Shown here: one piece after another, positions 7,361 to 17,500 of the stretch
Position numbering within the stretch: the stretch's first letter is position 1
How the letters are laid out: every line of letters starts with the position of its first letter
From: an uncultured Alphaproteobacteria bacterium
Lineage (GTDB): Bacteria; Pseudomonadota; Alphaproteobacteria; RF32; CAG-239
DNA length: 64,000 nt
Direction of reading: 5' to 3'
Assembly: GCA_944392835.1 (NCBI GenBank)
Contig: CALXYB010000002.1
Coordinates: 159,917 to 223,916 of the forward strand
The notes under the pieces: model-generated
The model's database searches: none
Told to the model about the DNA's origin: nothing
The model's input: only the letters and a program-made list of their open reading frames with translations
Made by a program: the position numbers and the translations under genes

Positions 7361-9406
7361 TTATAAATGTCCGGTTTTAAGTAGATTGAAGTATTTATAA
7401 ACGGAACCTTCAGCGACATTCCAGCTAAAATCTTTTTCCATGGCTTTTTTGGTCATTTGTTTGATTTTGTCGGGATGACGATAAAAAGCTTCAAGTGCTT
7501 TTTGCAGAGTTTCTGCATAAGCATTGATATTGTTTTTTAGCCTTTGAGCGGTTAAGTTTGAACCGTAAACACGTCTTTTTTCGGTGAAAAAGACTTCTGT
7601 GCGGAAACCGTCAACGCCATCTTCTATTGTGTCAACCAGACCACCGGTGGACATCGCAATCGGCAGAGCACCTTTGGCCATAGCTTCCATTTGGGTCAGG
7701 CCGCAGGGTTCAAAACGACAAGGCATTAGGTAAAAATCTGAAGCTAGCTGAATAGCATAAGCGAACTCATCTCTGTAGCCACGGAAGACAAACAGGCGTT
7801 TGGCCGCTTTGGGGTTGATTTCCGTTATTTTGTCTTTCAGCTTGGTTAGGAGCTCAAAGTTTTTGGCATCTCCGGCACCGCCTAAGATGAAAATCGGAAA
7901 TTCTTTTTTGAAGTTGTTGAATTTTGTGCAAAGGTTGATGAGGGCTTGGGCAGCAATATCATAACCCTTTTGTTCAACCAGACGGCTGGTGGCACAAAAG
8001 ACCGGCGTTTTGGCAATGTCTTGAACAAGGCCTGTCAGGTCATCAAATTTGTAAATATCAATCAACGGAATGGTTTGTTTTTTATATTCTTCATCCGTAG
8101 CGATTTTGGAAATCAGCTTTATAAATTCTTTTTTATTGTGCAGTTTGGCATCCAGATTATGCTCATCATAGACCTGAAAGTCAAAATCTTTGAAGTATTC
8201 GTTGATGTGGTCTATTTTGGCTTTGTTGGGTGAGATGAGCTTTTTGTCATAGCCGTTGACGATGCCAAAAAATGTGCGATGGTCTTTGCGGATTTTTAAG
8301 ATATCGCGGAAATCAAGACCAAAGCCTAATTCTTTAGAAACTTCTTCCATATAGTTTTTGGAAACCGTAACCACACGGTCTGCCAGATGAAAATTGCAAG
8401 AAGCTTGATTATAACAATCGTGTACAATTAGGGTATTGGTAGCACGTGGGTTGGCGTTTTTGATGGCTTTGGCATTGCGGAAAACAGTTGAAACCGTTTC
8501 TTCATACAAAGAATTGAGTATCTTTGAAGTGTTTTCATAATCCCAGCCCTGATAACCCAAATGGTGTGCAATATGGATAATCGGAATTGATTTTATTTGT
8601 TCGGCAAGTTCGGCGCTCATAGTTTGGGTTTCAACTTTTGCTGTTGTGAGATATTTGGTTAAACCGGATAATGCGCCGCTGTGCCAATCGTTAGCGATGA
8701 GGACATTGGGTTTTTCAATGTCTTTAATTTTATTGTCGCAAAGGTTCTCAATCAGTATATAAACAGCTTTGGAGAAGAAGGCAAAGCGCTCAACCTCATT
8801 TATGCCGGATTCATTTAGGACATAACATCCGTCTTGAGCAGAAGGGTTTAAGGGATGTGGGTTGATTGAGAAAAAGCGCTCATTTTCAAGAAAGATGTAA
8901 TCGGTGTTGGCAAAACGCCCTTTATAAACTGTTACTTCGTGCTCAACCAGAGCATTTTTATCACCAAAAAAAGGAACGATGATGGTTTTGATTTTGCTTA
9001 CCTGTGTTTTCTGCCGTTCCGCTCCTTCGTAAATATCATTTGTCAGAGTTGCCTTTTTCTTACCTGTGTTTCCTAAATACATCGGGGTAACGATGGTTAG
9101 AGAATGTCCGTCTTTGCCAAAGCAGGCATTAAAAGCTTCCGGCAGCTCTGAGGCAACCATACCTAATCCGCCCCATTTCATGAAAGAGGCTGTTTCAGAA
9201 GTTATCATCCAAGCATTGATTTTATCTACTTCAGGCCAAGGTGTTTTGCCAAGGCATTGTTTTTTACCGAGATTTTGAATTTCTTGTAAATTTGGATTGG
9301 AAACAACGGTGTTGTAAGTGAGAGTAAACTTCTTTTTATTAAAATCTGTCTGGAGAAAAGTTGTATTAGTTTTTGTGTCGGTGGTTAGCGGAATTACGGC
9401 ATTCAT
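7361..9406 (-). CDS. glgA: Glycogen/starch synthase (GT5), unusually long
   Basis: GlgA-type glycosyltransferases extend alpha-1,4-glucan from ADP- or UDP-glucose. This 681-residue protein carries the N-terminal sugar-nucleotide loop as KWGGLGMVASELPEAF, the linker GIVNGYD, and the C-terminal GT-B signature FEPCGLTQMEAMAKG with the paired glutamates of retaining enzymes, followed by STGGLVDTIEDG. It is about 200 residues longer than classical bacterial GlgA, with extra sequence mainly in the N-terminal half (about residues 95-330). The start at 9406 is preferred over 9475 because GAGAG lies about 8 bases upstream of it and nothing precedes the longer option. No other glycogen genes are adjacent. 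The substrate cannot be read from the sequence. Confidence 0.88.
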   Translation of the reverse strand: MNAVIPLTTDTKTNTTFLQTDFNKKKFTLTYNTVVSNPNLQEIQNLGKKQCLGKTPWPEVDKINAWMITSETASFMKWGGLGMVASELPEAFNACFGKDGHSLTIVTPMYLGNTGKKKATLTNDIYEGAERQKTQVSKIKTIIVPFFGDKNALVEHEVTVYKGRFANTDYIFLENERFFSINPHPLNPSAQDGCYVLNESGINEVERFAFFSKAVYILIENLCDNKIKDIEKPNVLIANDWHSGALSGLTKYLTTAKVETQTMSAELAEQIKSIPIIHIAHHLGYQGWDYENTSKILNSLYEETVSTVFRNAKAIKNANPRATNTLIVHDCYNQASCNFHLADRVVTVSKNYMEEVSKELGFGLDFRDILKIRKDHRTFFGIVNGYDKKLISPNKAKIDHINEYFKDFDFQVYDEHNLDAKLHNKKEFIKLISKIATDEEYKKQTIPLIDIYKFDDLTGLVQDIAKTPVFCATSRLVEQKGYDIAAQALINLCTKFNNFKKEFPIFILGGAGDAKNFELLTKLKDKITEINPKAAKRLFVFRGYRDEFAYAIQLASDFYLMPCRFEPCGLTQMEAMAKGALPIAMSTGGLVDTIEDGVDGFRTEVFFTEKRRVYGSNLTAQRLKNNINAYAETLQKALEAFYRHPDKIKQMTKKAMEKDFSWNVAEGSVYKYFNLLKTGHL

Positions 9407-9499
9407 CTTCAGGTCTCTCAATATCCAAAAATAATTATACGGCAGTATAAACGTTTTTTTGGAAAAGTACAGCATTTTCGCTCAAAAAAAACATCTGTA

Positions 9500-9528
9500 C
9501 TTGACTTGTTAAGCTTTAGTAACTAAGT
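9500..9528 (+). promoter_or_regulatory. Possible heat-shock (RpoH-type) promoter of grpE
   Basis: CTTGAC (9500-9505) is followed after 17 bases by CTAAGT (9523-9528). This fits the alphaproteobacterial RpoH pattern (CTTGAC, spacer, C-T-rich -10) only partly. Its position about 65 bases before the grpE start makes it plausible. Confidence 0.35.
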
Positions 9529-9595
9529 TCCTTAGTATAACTTATTGTGTATTATGAATATACACGCAGTGCTTGAAAATTTAAAGAGGAAAAAC

Positions 9596-10198
9596 ATGAA
9601 AAAGTTTAAAAATCATCACCCTGAAAATCAGCAGAATTTGAATGAAGAAGTTGAAGAGGTTTTGGAAAATGAAGCCGATGTAGAAGAAACCCCTGATGTC
9701 GATGAAATTTCTGCGGCAGGTGATGATGATATTCTTGGCGCTTTGAAAGAGGAAAATCAGAAACTTAAGGAAGATTATCTCAGAGCTTATGCTGAGTTGG
9801 AAAATACGAAAAAACGTTGCGCACAAGAGATTGAAAAGAACAACAAATATGCTGTGTCTTCTTTTGCTAAAAATCTGTTAAGCGTGGCGGATAATCTGCA
9901 CAGGGCGTTGGATGCCATCCCCGAAGAAAAGCGTAATGAATGTGAAGGTTTGACAAATTTGCTTAAGGGTGTGGAGCTTACGGAAGCTGATTTGATGAAG
10001 GCTTTTGAAAAGAACGGTATCAAAAAAATGGATATTATCGGCCAAGTTTTTGACCCAAATTTTCATCAGGTTGTGCAGGAAGTTGAGGATGCGAGCAAGC
10101 CAAACGGCACGATTATTGCGGAGTTGCAAACAGGTTATATGCTTAATGACCGAATTTTGCGCGAGGCAATGGTTGTGGTTACCAAAGGCGGAAAATAG
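9596..10198 (+). CDS. grpE: Nucleotide exchange factor GrpE
   Basis: GrpE releases ADP from DnaK in the Hsp70 cycle. The 200-residue protein has an acidic, poorly conserved N-terminus, a long helix (LKEENQKLKEDYLRAYAELE) for dimerisation, and the C-terminal beta-wing with the family motif FDPNFHQVV and GYMLNDRILREAMVVV. The ATG at 9596 is chosen because AGAGGA lies 5 bases upstream; the in-frame ATG at about 9554 has no ribosome site. grpE-rph-rdgB is a conserved alphaproteobacterial order. The hrcA repressor gene that often precedes it is missing. A strong terminator follows immediately, so grpE is a single-gene unit. Confidence 0.95.
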   Translation: MKKFKNHHPENQQNLNEEVEEVLENEADVEETPDVDEISAAGDDDILGALKEENQKLKEDYLRAYAELENTKKRCAQEIEKNNKYAVSSFAKNLLSVADNLHRALDAIPEEKRNECEGLTNLLKGVELTEADLMKAFEKNGIKKMDIIGQVFDPNFHQVVQEVEDASKPNGTIIAELQTGYMLNDRILREAMVVVTKGGK

Positions 10199-10214
10199 TC
10201 TTTGATTTGTTGCT

Positions 10215-10244
10215 AAAAGGCCGGAGAAAAATCTCCGGCCTTTT
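10215..10244 (+). terminator. Rho-independent terminator after grpE
   Basis: A 13-bp perfect stem (AAAAGGCCGGAGA pairing with TCTCCGGCCTTTT) has an AAAA loop and ends in a short T run. Confidence 0.85.
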
Positions 10245-10345
10245 GTGTATAAACCGGTAGGTATTTTTTTAATATTGTGCTTGCCGTCAAAATCGTTTTG
10301 CCGTAAATTAAAGCAGGTTGTTTTTTTAGTTGAAGAGAGATTGAT

Positions 10346-11056
10346 ATGCGCCATTCCAATCGTTTAAAAGATGAAATCAGAAATATTGAAATTATCCCAA
10401 ATTTTAATCCTTATGCCGAAGGTTCTTGCCTGATTAAGTGCGGGGGAACGCATGTGGTGTGTACTGCAAGCGTGGAAGATAAGGTTCCAACTTGGCTTAA
10501 AGGACAAAACAAAGGCTGGATTACGGCTGAATATGCTATGCTGCCGCGGGCAACGCAAATCAGAGTGCCGCGGGAGGCCAAAAAGCCATCCGGCAGAACA
10601 CAGGAAATTCAGCGGCTTATCGGGCGTTCGCTCAGAGCTGTCGTAGATTTGGAAAAAATGAAAGATATTTCAATCTGCATTGACTGTGATGTTATTCAGG
10701 CAGATGGGGGAACGCGTACAGCCTCTATTACCGGTGGTTTTGTGGCGCTTTATTTATGTGTGCGTAAGCTTTTGCTTGAGAAAAAACTTAAAACAAACCC
10801 TATTCGCGAATATGTGGCGGCCGTGTCTTGTGCTATTCATGAAGGGGAGAAAATTCTGGATGTGGATTATGAGGAAGACTCTCATGCGCAGGCGGATATG
10901 AATTTTGTTTTAACCGAAAGCGGAAAGATTGTTGAAATTCAGGGAACGGCTGAAGGGAATCCGTTTGAGGAAGATGATTTTAAGGAGCTTTTGGGTTTGG
11001 CTCGCGAGGGAATCGCCAAACTGGTTGAGAAACAAAGAGAAGCATTGGGAATGTAA
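10346..11056 (+). CDS. rph: Ribonuclease PH
   Basis: RNase PH is a phosphorolytic 3'-5' exoribonuclease that trims tRNA 3' ends. The 236-residue length is typical. Visible family segments are the N-terminal GSCLIKCGGTHVVCTASVED, the phosphate-binding region GRTQEIQRLIGRSLRA, CDVIQADGGTRTASITG and the catalytic DVDYEEDSHAQADMN with its acidic residues. AGAGAG precedes the ATG. The next gene, rdgB, starts 1 base after the rph stop codon, so the two are co-transcribed. Confidence 0.97.
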   Translation: MRHSNRLKDEIRNIEIIPNFNPYAEGSCLIKCGGTHVVCTASVEDKVPTWLKGQNKGWITAEYAMLPRATQIRVPREAKKPSGRTQEIQRLIGRSLRAVVDLEKMKDISICIDCDVIQADGGTRTASITGGFVALYLCVRKLLLEKKLKTNPIREYVAAVSCAIHEGEKILDVDYEEDSHAQADMNFVLTESGKIVEIQGTAEGNPFEEDDFKELLGLAREGIAKLVEKQREALGM

Positions 11057-11057
11057 G

Positions 11058-11648
11058 ATGAGTTTTGATAAGATTATTTTAGCAACGCATAATCAGGGTA
11101 AAATTGCCGAGATGAGGGAGATGTTGAAACCTCTCGGAATTGCGGTAAGTTCGGCGGCAGAGTTGAATCTGCCCGATGTGGAAGAAACGGGTACAACCTT
11201 TGAAGAAAATGCCAAGCTCAAAGCCGAGCAGTTGTCAGCATTGTCCGGATTACCTTGTTTGGCTGATGATTCCGGTTTGTGTGTAGACGCGCTTAATGGT
11301 CGCCCCGGTGTTTATTCTGCACGCTATGCGCCAAACAGAGATTTTGACAAAGGTATGCAGATGTTGCTTGATGAGCTGTCTGCGACCAAAGATACCGAAC
11401 GCAAAGCTCATTTCTCCTGTGTGATGGCTTTTGCAAGACCTGATGAAAAAACGCAGGTTTTTGAAGGCAGAGTTGACGGCAGAATCGCTCAGGCCAAAAA
11501 AGGCAGTGGCGGTTTCGGTTATGACCCGATTTTTGTGCCGGATGAGGGAGATGGGCGGAGTTTTGCTGAGTTTGACGGGGCGGAAAAAAATAAAATCTCG
11601 CACAGAGGCAGAGCTTTAAGAAAATTTTTGGAATATTTGCAGAAATAA
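11058..11648 (+). CDS. rdgB: XTP/dITP diphosphatase (non-canonical purine NTP pyrophosphatase)
   Basis: RdgB hydrolyses XTP, ITP and dITP to monophosphates and keeps deaminated purines out of nucleic acids. The 196-residue protein shows the Ham1 family motifs: substrate loop THNQGK, LADDSGLCVDAL with the general-base Asp, GRPGVYSARYA, and GFGYDPIF near the C-terminus. The start ATG is 1 base after the rph stop codon. An earlier in-frame ATG lies inside rph and would add about 43 unrelated residues. In many Alphaproteobacteria hemW follows; here hemW lies elsewhere (18759) and addB follows. Confidence 0.96.
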   Translation: MSFDKIILATHNQGKIAEMREMLKPLGIAVSSAAELNLPDVEETGTTFEENAKLKAEQLSALSGLPCLADDSGLCVDALNGRPGVYSARYAPNRDFDKGMQMLLDELSATKDTERKAHFSCVMAFARPDEKTQVFEGRVDGRIAQAKKGSGGFGYDPIFVPDEGDGRSFAEFDGAEKNKISHRGRALRKFLEYLQK

Positions 11649-11669
11649 GCCAATTACAGAGGGTTAAGC

Positions 11670-14549
11670 ATGGGTAGAATATTTAATATTCCGGCAAGCT
11701 TGTCGGCAGTTGATGTGTTGGCCGAAAAGTTTTTGGCGGAATATGAGCAAGACCCATTGGCTTTGTCCGATGTGTTGATGTTGTTGCCAAACAGGCGTGC
11801 GGCAAAGGCTTTGTCTGATGCCTTTGTGCGGCAGCGCGGACTTGTGCCGACTTTGTTGCCGAAAATGGTGCCAATCGGCGATGTGGAAGAAGATGAGCTT
11901 TTTCTGACGGGTTTTGACTTTTCTGAGAGTTTGGCCTCGTTGGCTCCGGCGATTGAGCGCAATGAGCGATTGCTTCTGTTTACCAAGATTATTTTGAGCA
12001 AGCCGACAGAGTTCGGGCTTGAAAAAATGAGTGCGAATCAGGCTTGCTATTTGGCTCAGGAATTGGCCAGCCTGATTGATACGGCGCATAATGAAAATTT
12101 GTCTTTTGATAAGCTGAAAGATTTGGTTCCGGCAGAATATGCTACCCACTGGCAAGAAACACTTAAGTTTTTGGAGATTATTACGAAATTTTGGCCGGAG
12201 ATTTTGCGCGAACGCGGGTTGATTGACCCAGCCGAGCGGCGGAATTTGTTGATTGCGGCGCAGGCAGAAATGTGGAAAAAGAATCCGCCAAACAAAAGAA
12301 TTTGCGTTATCGGAACAACGGCAACTTTTCCGGCAATGAAGGAGCTGGTTGCCGTGGTTTTGACTTTGCCTAAGGGTGAAGTTTATTTATCTGGTTTGGA
12401 TAAGTTTTTAGACGATGAGAGTTGGGCGACGGTTGATGAAACGCATCCGCAATTTGAGCTCAAAGACTTGCTTGTTTATCTGAAAATTGAGCGTGAAAAT
12501 GTAGAGAATCTGCTGTTGCCGCAAAATGAGGCGCGTGAAAAGTTTATTTCAGAGATTATGCGACCGGCCAAGACAACAGATAAATGGCGCGATATTGCTC
12601 AGGCTAAGCTTTATCATGAGGCTTATGACGGGATTAGTCTGATTAATTGTGCCGATGTGCGGCAAGAGGCTTTGGCTATTGCGCTGATTATGCGGGAATC
12701 CTTGGAAGCGCCTGAGAAAACAACAGCTTTGGTTACGACGGACAGAAGCTTGGCCAGACGAGTGGCTTCAGAGCTTTGGCGTTGGAATATTAAGGTGGAT
12801 GATTCCGCCGGTTGTCCTTTGGCGCAAACGCCTGTCGGTATCTTTTTGCGACAGATTGCCATAGCTGTTAAAAGAGGTTTTACACCGATTGAGTTTTTGT
12901 CTTTGTTAAAACTGCCTTTGGCTGCGGGTGGATGTTCTTATGCCGAAATCAGGCGTTTGGTCAGAGATTATGAGAAAAAGGTTTTGCGTAGCGGTTTTGC
13001 CGATGAAACATTGGAAGCCAAGATAAACAAGCTCAAAGATATTTTGCGTCCGTTATATGATTTGATGGGGCAGCCTAAGGCAGATTTTAAGCAACTTTTG
13101 GAAAAGCATATTAAGGTTGCGGAAGCTTTTGCCGCCTTGCCGGATAAAAAAGGCGCGGATGTATTATGGCGGGGCGATGATGGCGAGGCGATGGCTGCTT
13201 TTGTAGCGGATTTGTACCAAAGCGCCGAAGTCTTGGGTGAGATAGAAACGGCCGAATATGCCGGTTTGTTAGATGCGATGATGGCAAGTATTACCGTGCG
13301 GCCAAAATATGGTACGCATCCACGTTTGAAGATTTTGGGTCCGATTGAGGCCAGGCTGACGCATTTTGACACAATTATTATCGGTGAGGTTAATGAAGGG
13401 GCTTTTCCGAAAGCAACAAGTGCCGACCCGTGGATGTCCAGGCCGATGAAGAAAGATTTTGGTTTTCCGCTGCCGGAAAAAGCTATTGGGGTTTTGGCGC
13501 AGGATTTTTGTAATCTGCTTGCCGGAAAAAGGGTTTATTTAACCCGAGCTGAGCGCGTGCAAGGAACGCCGATGGTGAAGTCTCGTTGGTGGATGCGGCT
13601 TGAAACGGTTTTAAAGGCCTTGAAAGTTGATCTTGAGGATTTGGAAGACAATGCTTTTAGGGCTTGGGCTGAGTTTTTGGACAGAGTGGAAGTCTTTAAA
13701 CGCTTGTTGCCGCCGGAGCCCAGACCGCCGGTTGAGGCTCGTCCGCGGGTGATGTCCGCGAGCGCGGTGGAAAACTGGATGCGCGATCCGTATATTATTT
13801 ATGCCAAATATATTCTTAAGCTCAAAAAACTTGATGATTTGGAGCAAGACTTGAGCATGAAAGATTATGGCACGATTATTCATGCGGTCTTGGAAAAGTT
13901 TAATAATAAATATGCGACAAGTTTTCCGCCTAATGCCAAAGAGGAGCTTTTGGCTTTGGGGCGCGAATATTTTAACGAAAACCAAATTGCTATGGAAACC
14001 AGAGCCTTTTGGTGGCCGGCTTTTGAAAAAACGGTAGATTGGCTGATTGGTGCGGAGTTAAAATATCGGCCCGAGGTTAAGCAAGTGCATAATGAGGTGG
14101 AGGGAAGTTTTTCTTTTGAAGCTCCGGCCGGAAAGTTTACGATTACCGCTAAAGCTGACCGTGTTGATGAGACCAAAGACGGCAAAATCAACATCATTGA
14201 CTATAAAACAGGTTATGCGCGAAGCGCCAAAGAGGTGGCTTTCGGTTATGCGCCGCAGTTGCCGATAGAGGGGTTGATTGCCAAGTTCGGCGGATTTGAG
14301 AATATTCCGGCGGCGGAAGTTGATAAGCTGATTTATTGGCAGCTCGGACGGCAGGATATTGTGGTTGAAAATAATATGGATGAGCTGCTTGAGAAAAACT
14401 ATGAACATATCAGAGATTTGGCTTCGGTTTTTGACTTTGAGACAACAGCTTATATCAGCAAGCCGAATCCGAAATATGCGCCGAAATATTCGGATTATGA
14501 GCATTTGGCCAGAGTGCGGGAATGGTCGGTTGTGGATAATGAAGAGTGA
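11670..14549 (+). CDS. addB: Double-strand break repair protein AddB
   Basis: AddB is the nuclease-bearing partner of AddA in the AddAB helicase-nuclease, which resects DNA ends for RecA. The 959-residue length fits alphaproteobacterial AddB. The N-terminal inactivated helicase fold has LMLLPNRRAAKAL in the position of a Walker A region, which is degenerate as expected. The C-terminal PD-(D/E)XK nuclease is seen as AKADRVDETKDGKINIIDYKTG, with the catalytic D...DYK residues, followed by QLPIEGLIAKFGGF. The gene follows rdgB by 21 bases with AGAGGG upstream and is followed closely by addA. Confidence 0.93.
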   Translation: MGRIFNIPASLSAVDVLAEKFLAEYEQDPLALSDVLMLLPNRRAAKALSDAFVRQRGLVPTLLPKMVPIGDVEEDELFLTGFDFSESLASLAPAIERNERLLLFTKIILSKPTEFGLEKMSANQACYLAQELASLIDTAHNENLSFDKLKDLVPAEYATHWQETLKFLEIITKFWPEILRERGLIDPAERRNLLIAAQAEMWKKNPPNKRICVIGTTATFPAMKELVAVVLTLPKGEVYLSGLDKFLDDESWATVDETHPQFELKDLLVYLKIERENVENLLLPQNEAREKFISEIMRPAKTTDKWRDIAQAKLYHEAYDGISLINCADVRQEALAIALIMRESLEAPEKTTALVTTDRSLARRVASELWRWNIKVDDSAGCPLAQTPVGIFLRQIAIAVKRGFTPIEFLSLLKLPLAAGGCSYAEIRRLVRDYEKKVLRSGFADETLEAKINKLKDILRPLYDLMGQPKADFKQLLEKHIKVAEAFAALPDKKGADVLWRGDDGEAMAAFVADLYQSAEVLGEIETAEYAGLLDAMMASITVRPKYGTHPRLKILGPIEARLTHFDTIIIGEVNEGAFPKATSADPWMSRPMKKDFGFPLPEKAIGVLAQDFCNLLAGKRVYLTRAERVQGTPMVKSRWWMRLETVLKALKVDLEDLEDNAFRAWAEFLDRVEVFKRLLPPEPRPPVEARPRVMSASAVENWMRDPYIIYAKYILKLKKLDDLEQDLSMKDYGTIIHAVLEKFNNKYATSFPPNAKEELLALGREYFNENQIAMETRAFWWPAFEKTVDWLIGAELKYRPEVKQVHNEVEGSFSFEAPAGKFTITAKADRVDETKDGKINIIDYKTGYARSAKEVAFGYAPQLPIEGLIAKFGGFENIPAAEVDKLIYWQLGRQDIVVENNMDELLEKNYEHIRDLASVFDFETTAYISKPNPKYAPKYSDYEHLARVREWSVVDNEE

Positions 14550-14558
14550 GGTTTTTTG

Positions 14559-17500
14559 ATGACGAGCGAGATTGAGACAGAGCGCCAAAAATTGGGCGAA
14601 AAAGCTACTCTTCAGCAAAGGAAGGCGGCGAACCCGCTGCGTTCGGTTTGGGTGGAAGCTTCTGCCGGAACAGGCAAGACCAAGGTGCTATCAGACAGAG
14701 TTTTGCGTTTGTTGTTAAGCGGGGTTCAGCCAGCCAAGATTTTGTGTCTGACTTATACAAAAGCGGCAGCGGTGGAGATGAGTTCGCGTATTGCCGGAAG
14801 GTTGAGCCGTTGGGCGGTGGCAAGCGATGATGACTTGCATAAAGAACTTTTGAAACTTTTGGGAAGTCTGCCGGAAAACCATAAAGATTATGCCAAATTG
14901 GAAGCGCAAGCGCGCAAGCTTTTTGCGGTTTTGTTAGACACGCCCGGCGGAATGAAAATCCAGACTATTCATAGTTTTTGCCAAGAGGTTTTGAAGAGAT
15001 TTCCTCTGGAGGCAAAGGTTTCGCCATATTTTGAGGTGATGGATGACCGTACGGCGGCGGAAGCTTTGGAAGATATTAAGCAAGCCTTGTTGCAAAAAAT
15101 TGAGCTTGAGCCGGAAAGCCGCGCCGGGAAAGCTTTGGCTTTTTTGACCAAAAATGTGAGCGAATTTCAGTTTCCGAAGATTATGAATGCGATTGCTGAG
15201 GCTAGAAACAAGATTATTCGGTTGTTTGCGGCCTATGGTGATGCAGAAGCCGTTTTGGCAGAGCTAAGCCGGCGCTTGGGTGTGGCAGAAGAAGATACGG
15301 TTGAGTCTTTGGTGGCTGAGTTTATGGCGCAAGCGGACAGAGCCGAAGTTCGGCGTTGGGCAGAGGCATGGCAGCATGGCAGAACGAAAGACAGTGCTAA
15401 AGCCGAAAAAATCTTTGCGGTTTTGGAAAGCGGTTTTGACATCCAAAATTATGAGCTTTATAAATCCGTGTTTTTAACCCAGAAAGGCGAGCTTTATGCA
15501 AAATATGGCGATAAAGAATCGCTGAAGAATTATCCCGAATTGTCTGAAAAAGCCGTTTTGGAAGCGGAAAGAATTTTGGCTCTTGAAAACAAATTGACGG
15601 CCGTGCGGGTTTTGGCTTCTACGCGTGCCGTATTGTTTTTGGCGGAAGATTTAATTTCGGGTTATAATCACTTCAAAAAAATACATTCCAAAATGGACTA
15701 TGAAGACCTGATTGTGCTGACAAGACGGTTGTTGGAAAATCCGGCTGTAGCTGATTGGGTATTGTTTAAGCTGGACGGCGGTATTGAGCATGTGTTGATT
15801 GATGAGGCGCAAGATACTTCGCCTGACCAATGGGCTATTGTAAAAGCTTTAACGGCGGATTTTTTTGCCGGAGAAGGCGCCGGAGATGCTTTGCGGACGG
15901 TTTTTGCCGTGGGGGACAGGAAACAATCTATTTATAGTTTTCAAGGTGCTGACCCCAGAGGTTTTGATGAAATGCGGCAATATTTTGCCAAGCAAGCCAA
16001 AGATTTTGATCAGGTTAATCTGGCGGTGTCTTTCCGTTCAACCTCGGCAGTGTTGGATGTGGTTAATGAAGTTTTCAGAGACGAAAAAGTTTCACAAGGC
16101 GTTGTAAAAGAAGGCGAGGATATAACGCATATTCCGTTCAGGTCAGGCGATGGCGGGCGGGTTGAACTTTGGCCTTTGGTAGAGCCTGAAGAAGATGATA
16201 AAAATGATGTTTGGTTGCCGCCGGTTGAGAGAAGCCGCGGCGAATCCACTAGTGCCAGATTGGCGCAAAAAATTGCCTTAAAAATTAAGAAAATGGTAGA
16301 AAGCCGCGAAATCTTGGTTTCACAAAACAGGCCCGTGCGCTATAAGGATTTTATGATATTGGTTCAACGCCGCAACGCCTTTGTGGAAGAGATGGTGCGT
16401 GCTTGCAAAAATTCCAATGTTAATGTCGCCGGTGTTGATAAAATCCGTTTGTTGGAGCAAATAGCCATTCAGGATTTGGTGGCTTTGGGCGAGTTTTTAT
16501 TGTTGCCTACCGATGATTTGACTTTGGCAACAATCTTGAAATCTCCGCTTTTCGGGCTTGATGATGATGATTTGTTCCGCTTGTGTTATGAGAGAGGGCA
16601 AACCACTCTTTGGACAAGGCTCGGGCAAGATGATAAATATGCAGAAGTCTATAAAACTTTGCAGGATTTGTTGGATAAGGCAGATTTTGTTCGTCCGTTT
16701 GAGCTTTATGTTTATGTCTTAAACAAGCTTAACGGTCGCAAAAAATTTGTGGAACGTATGGGCTATGAGGTTGAAGACGGGTTGGATGAATTTGTTAATC
16801 TGACTTTGGCTTATGAGCAAGAACATATTCCGACTTTGCAGGGTTTCATAAGCCGGATTAAGCAAGATGAAATAGAAATTAAGCGCGAGCTGGAGCAAAG
16901 CGAGGCTGATGCCGTCAGGATTATGACCGTGCATGGTTCCAAGGGCTTGCAAGCACCGATTGTGATTTTGCCGGACACGGTGCGTGTGGTCGCAACCAAA
17001 AAAGAAGCCGGATTGCTCTGGGATGATGTCTTTTATTATCCGCTTTCTGCCAAAGATTATGAGGCAAATTGCGAAAAAGTTAAAGCCAAAGAATCCGAAT
17101 TGGCGTTAAACGAATATCGTCGCTTGCTCTATGTGGCTTTAACCCGTGCTGAAGATAGGTTATGCGTTTGCGGGTATCGCAAAAAGACAAAAGAATCCGA
17201 AGATTCTTGGTATTCGTTAGTGAAAAAAACTTTTGCTTCCTTGGCCGAAGAAAAAGACGATGGAACTTTGGTTTATGATGTGGCGCAAAAGCTTTCCGTG
17301 AAGGAAGAGGAAGAAACAAAAGCCAAGAGTTTTGCTCGTCCGCCTTTTGACTGGATTTATCAAAATCCGCCGGAGGAGGGAGCTTTGGCAAAGCCTTATA
17401 CACCATCAAAGCCCGAAGATGCCGAAGAACAGGCTATGTCTTCGCCGATTGGCGAGGGTGGGCAAAGCAGGTATCGGCGAGGGCGGCTTATTCATAAGTT

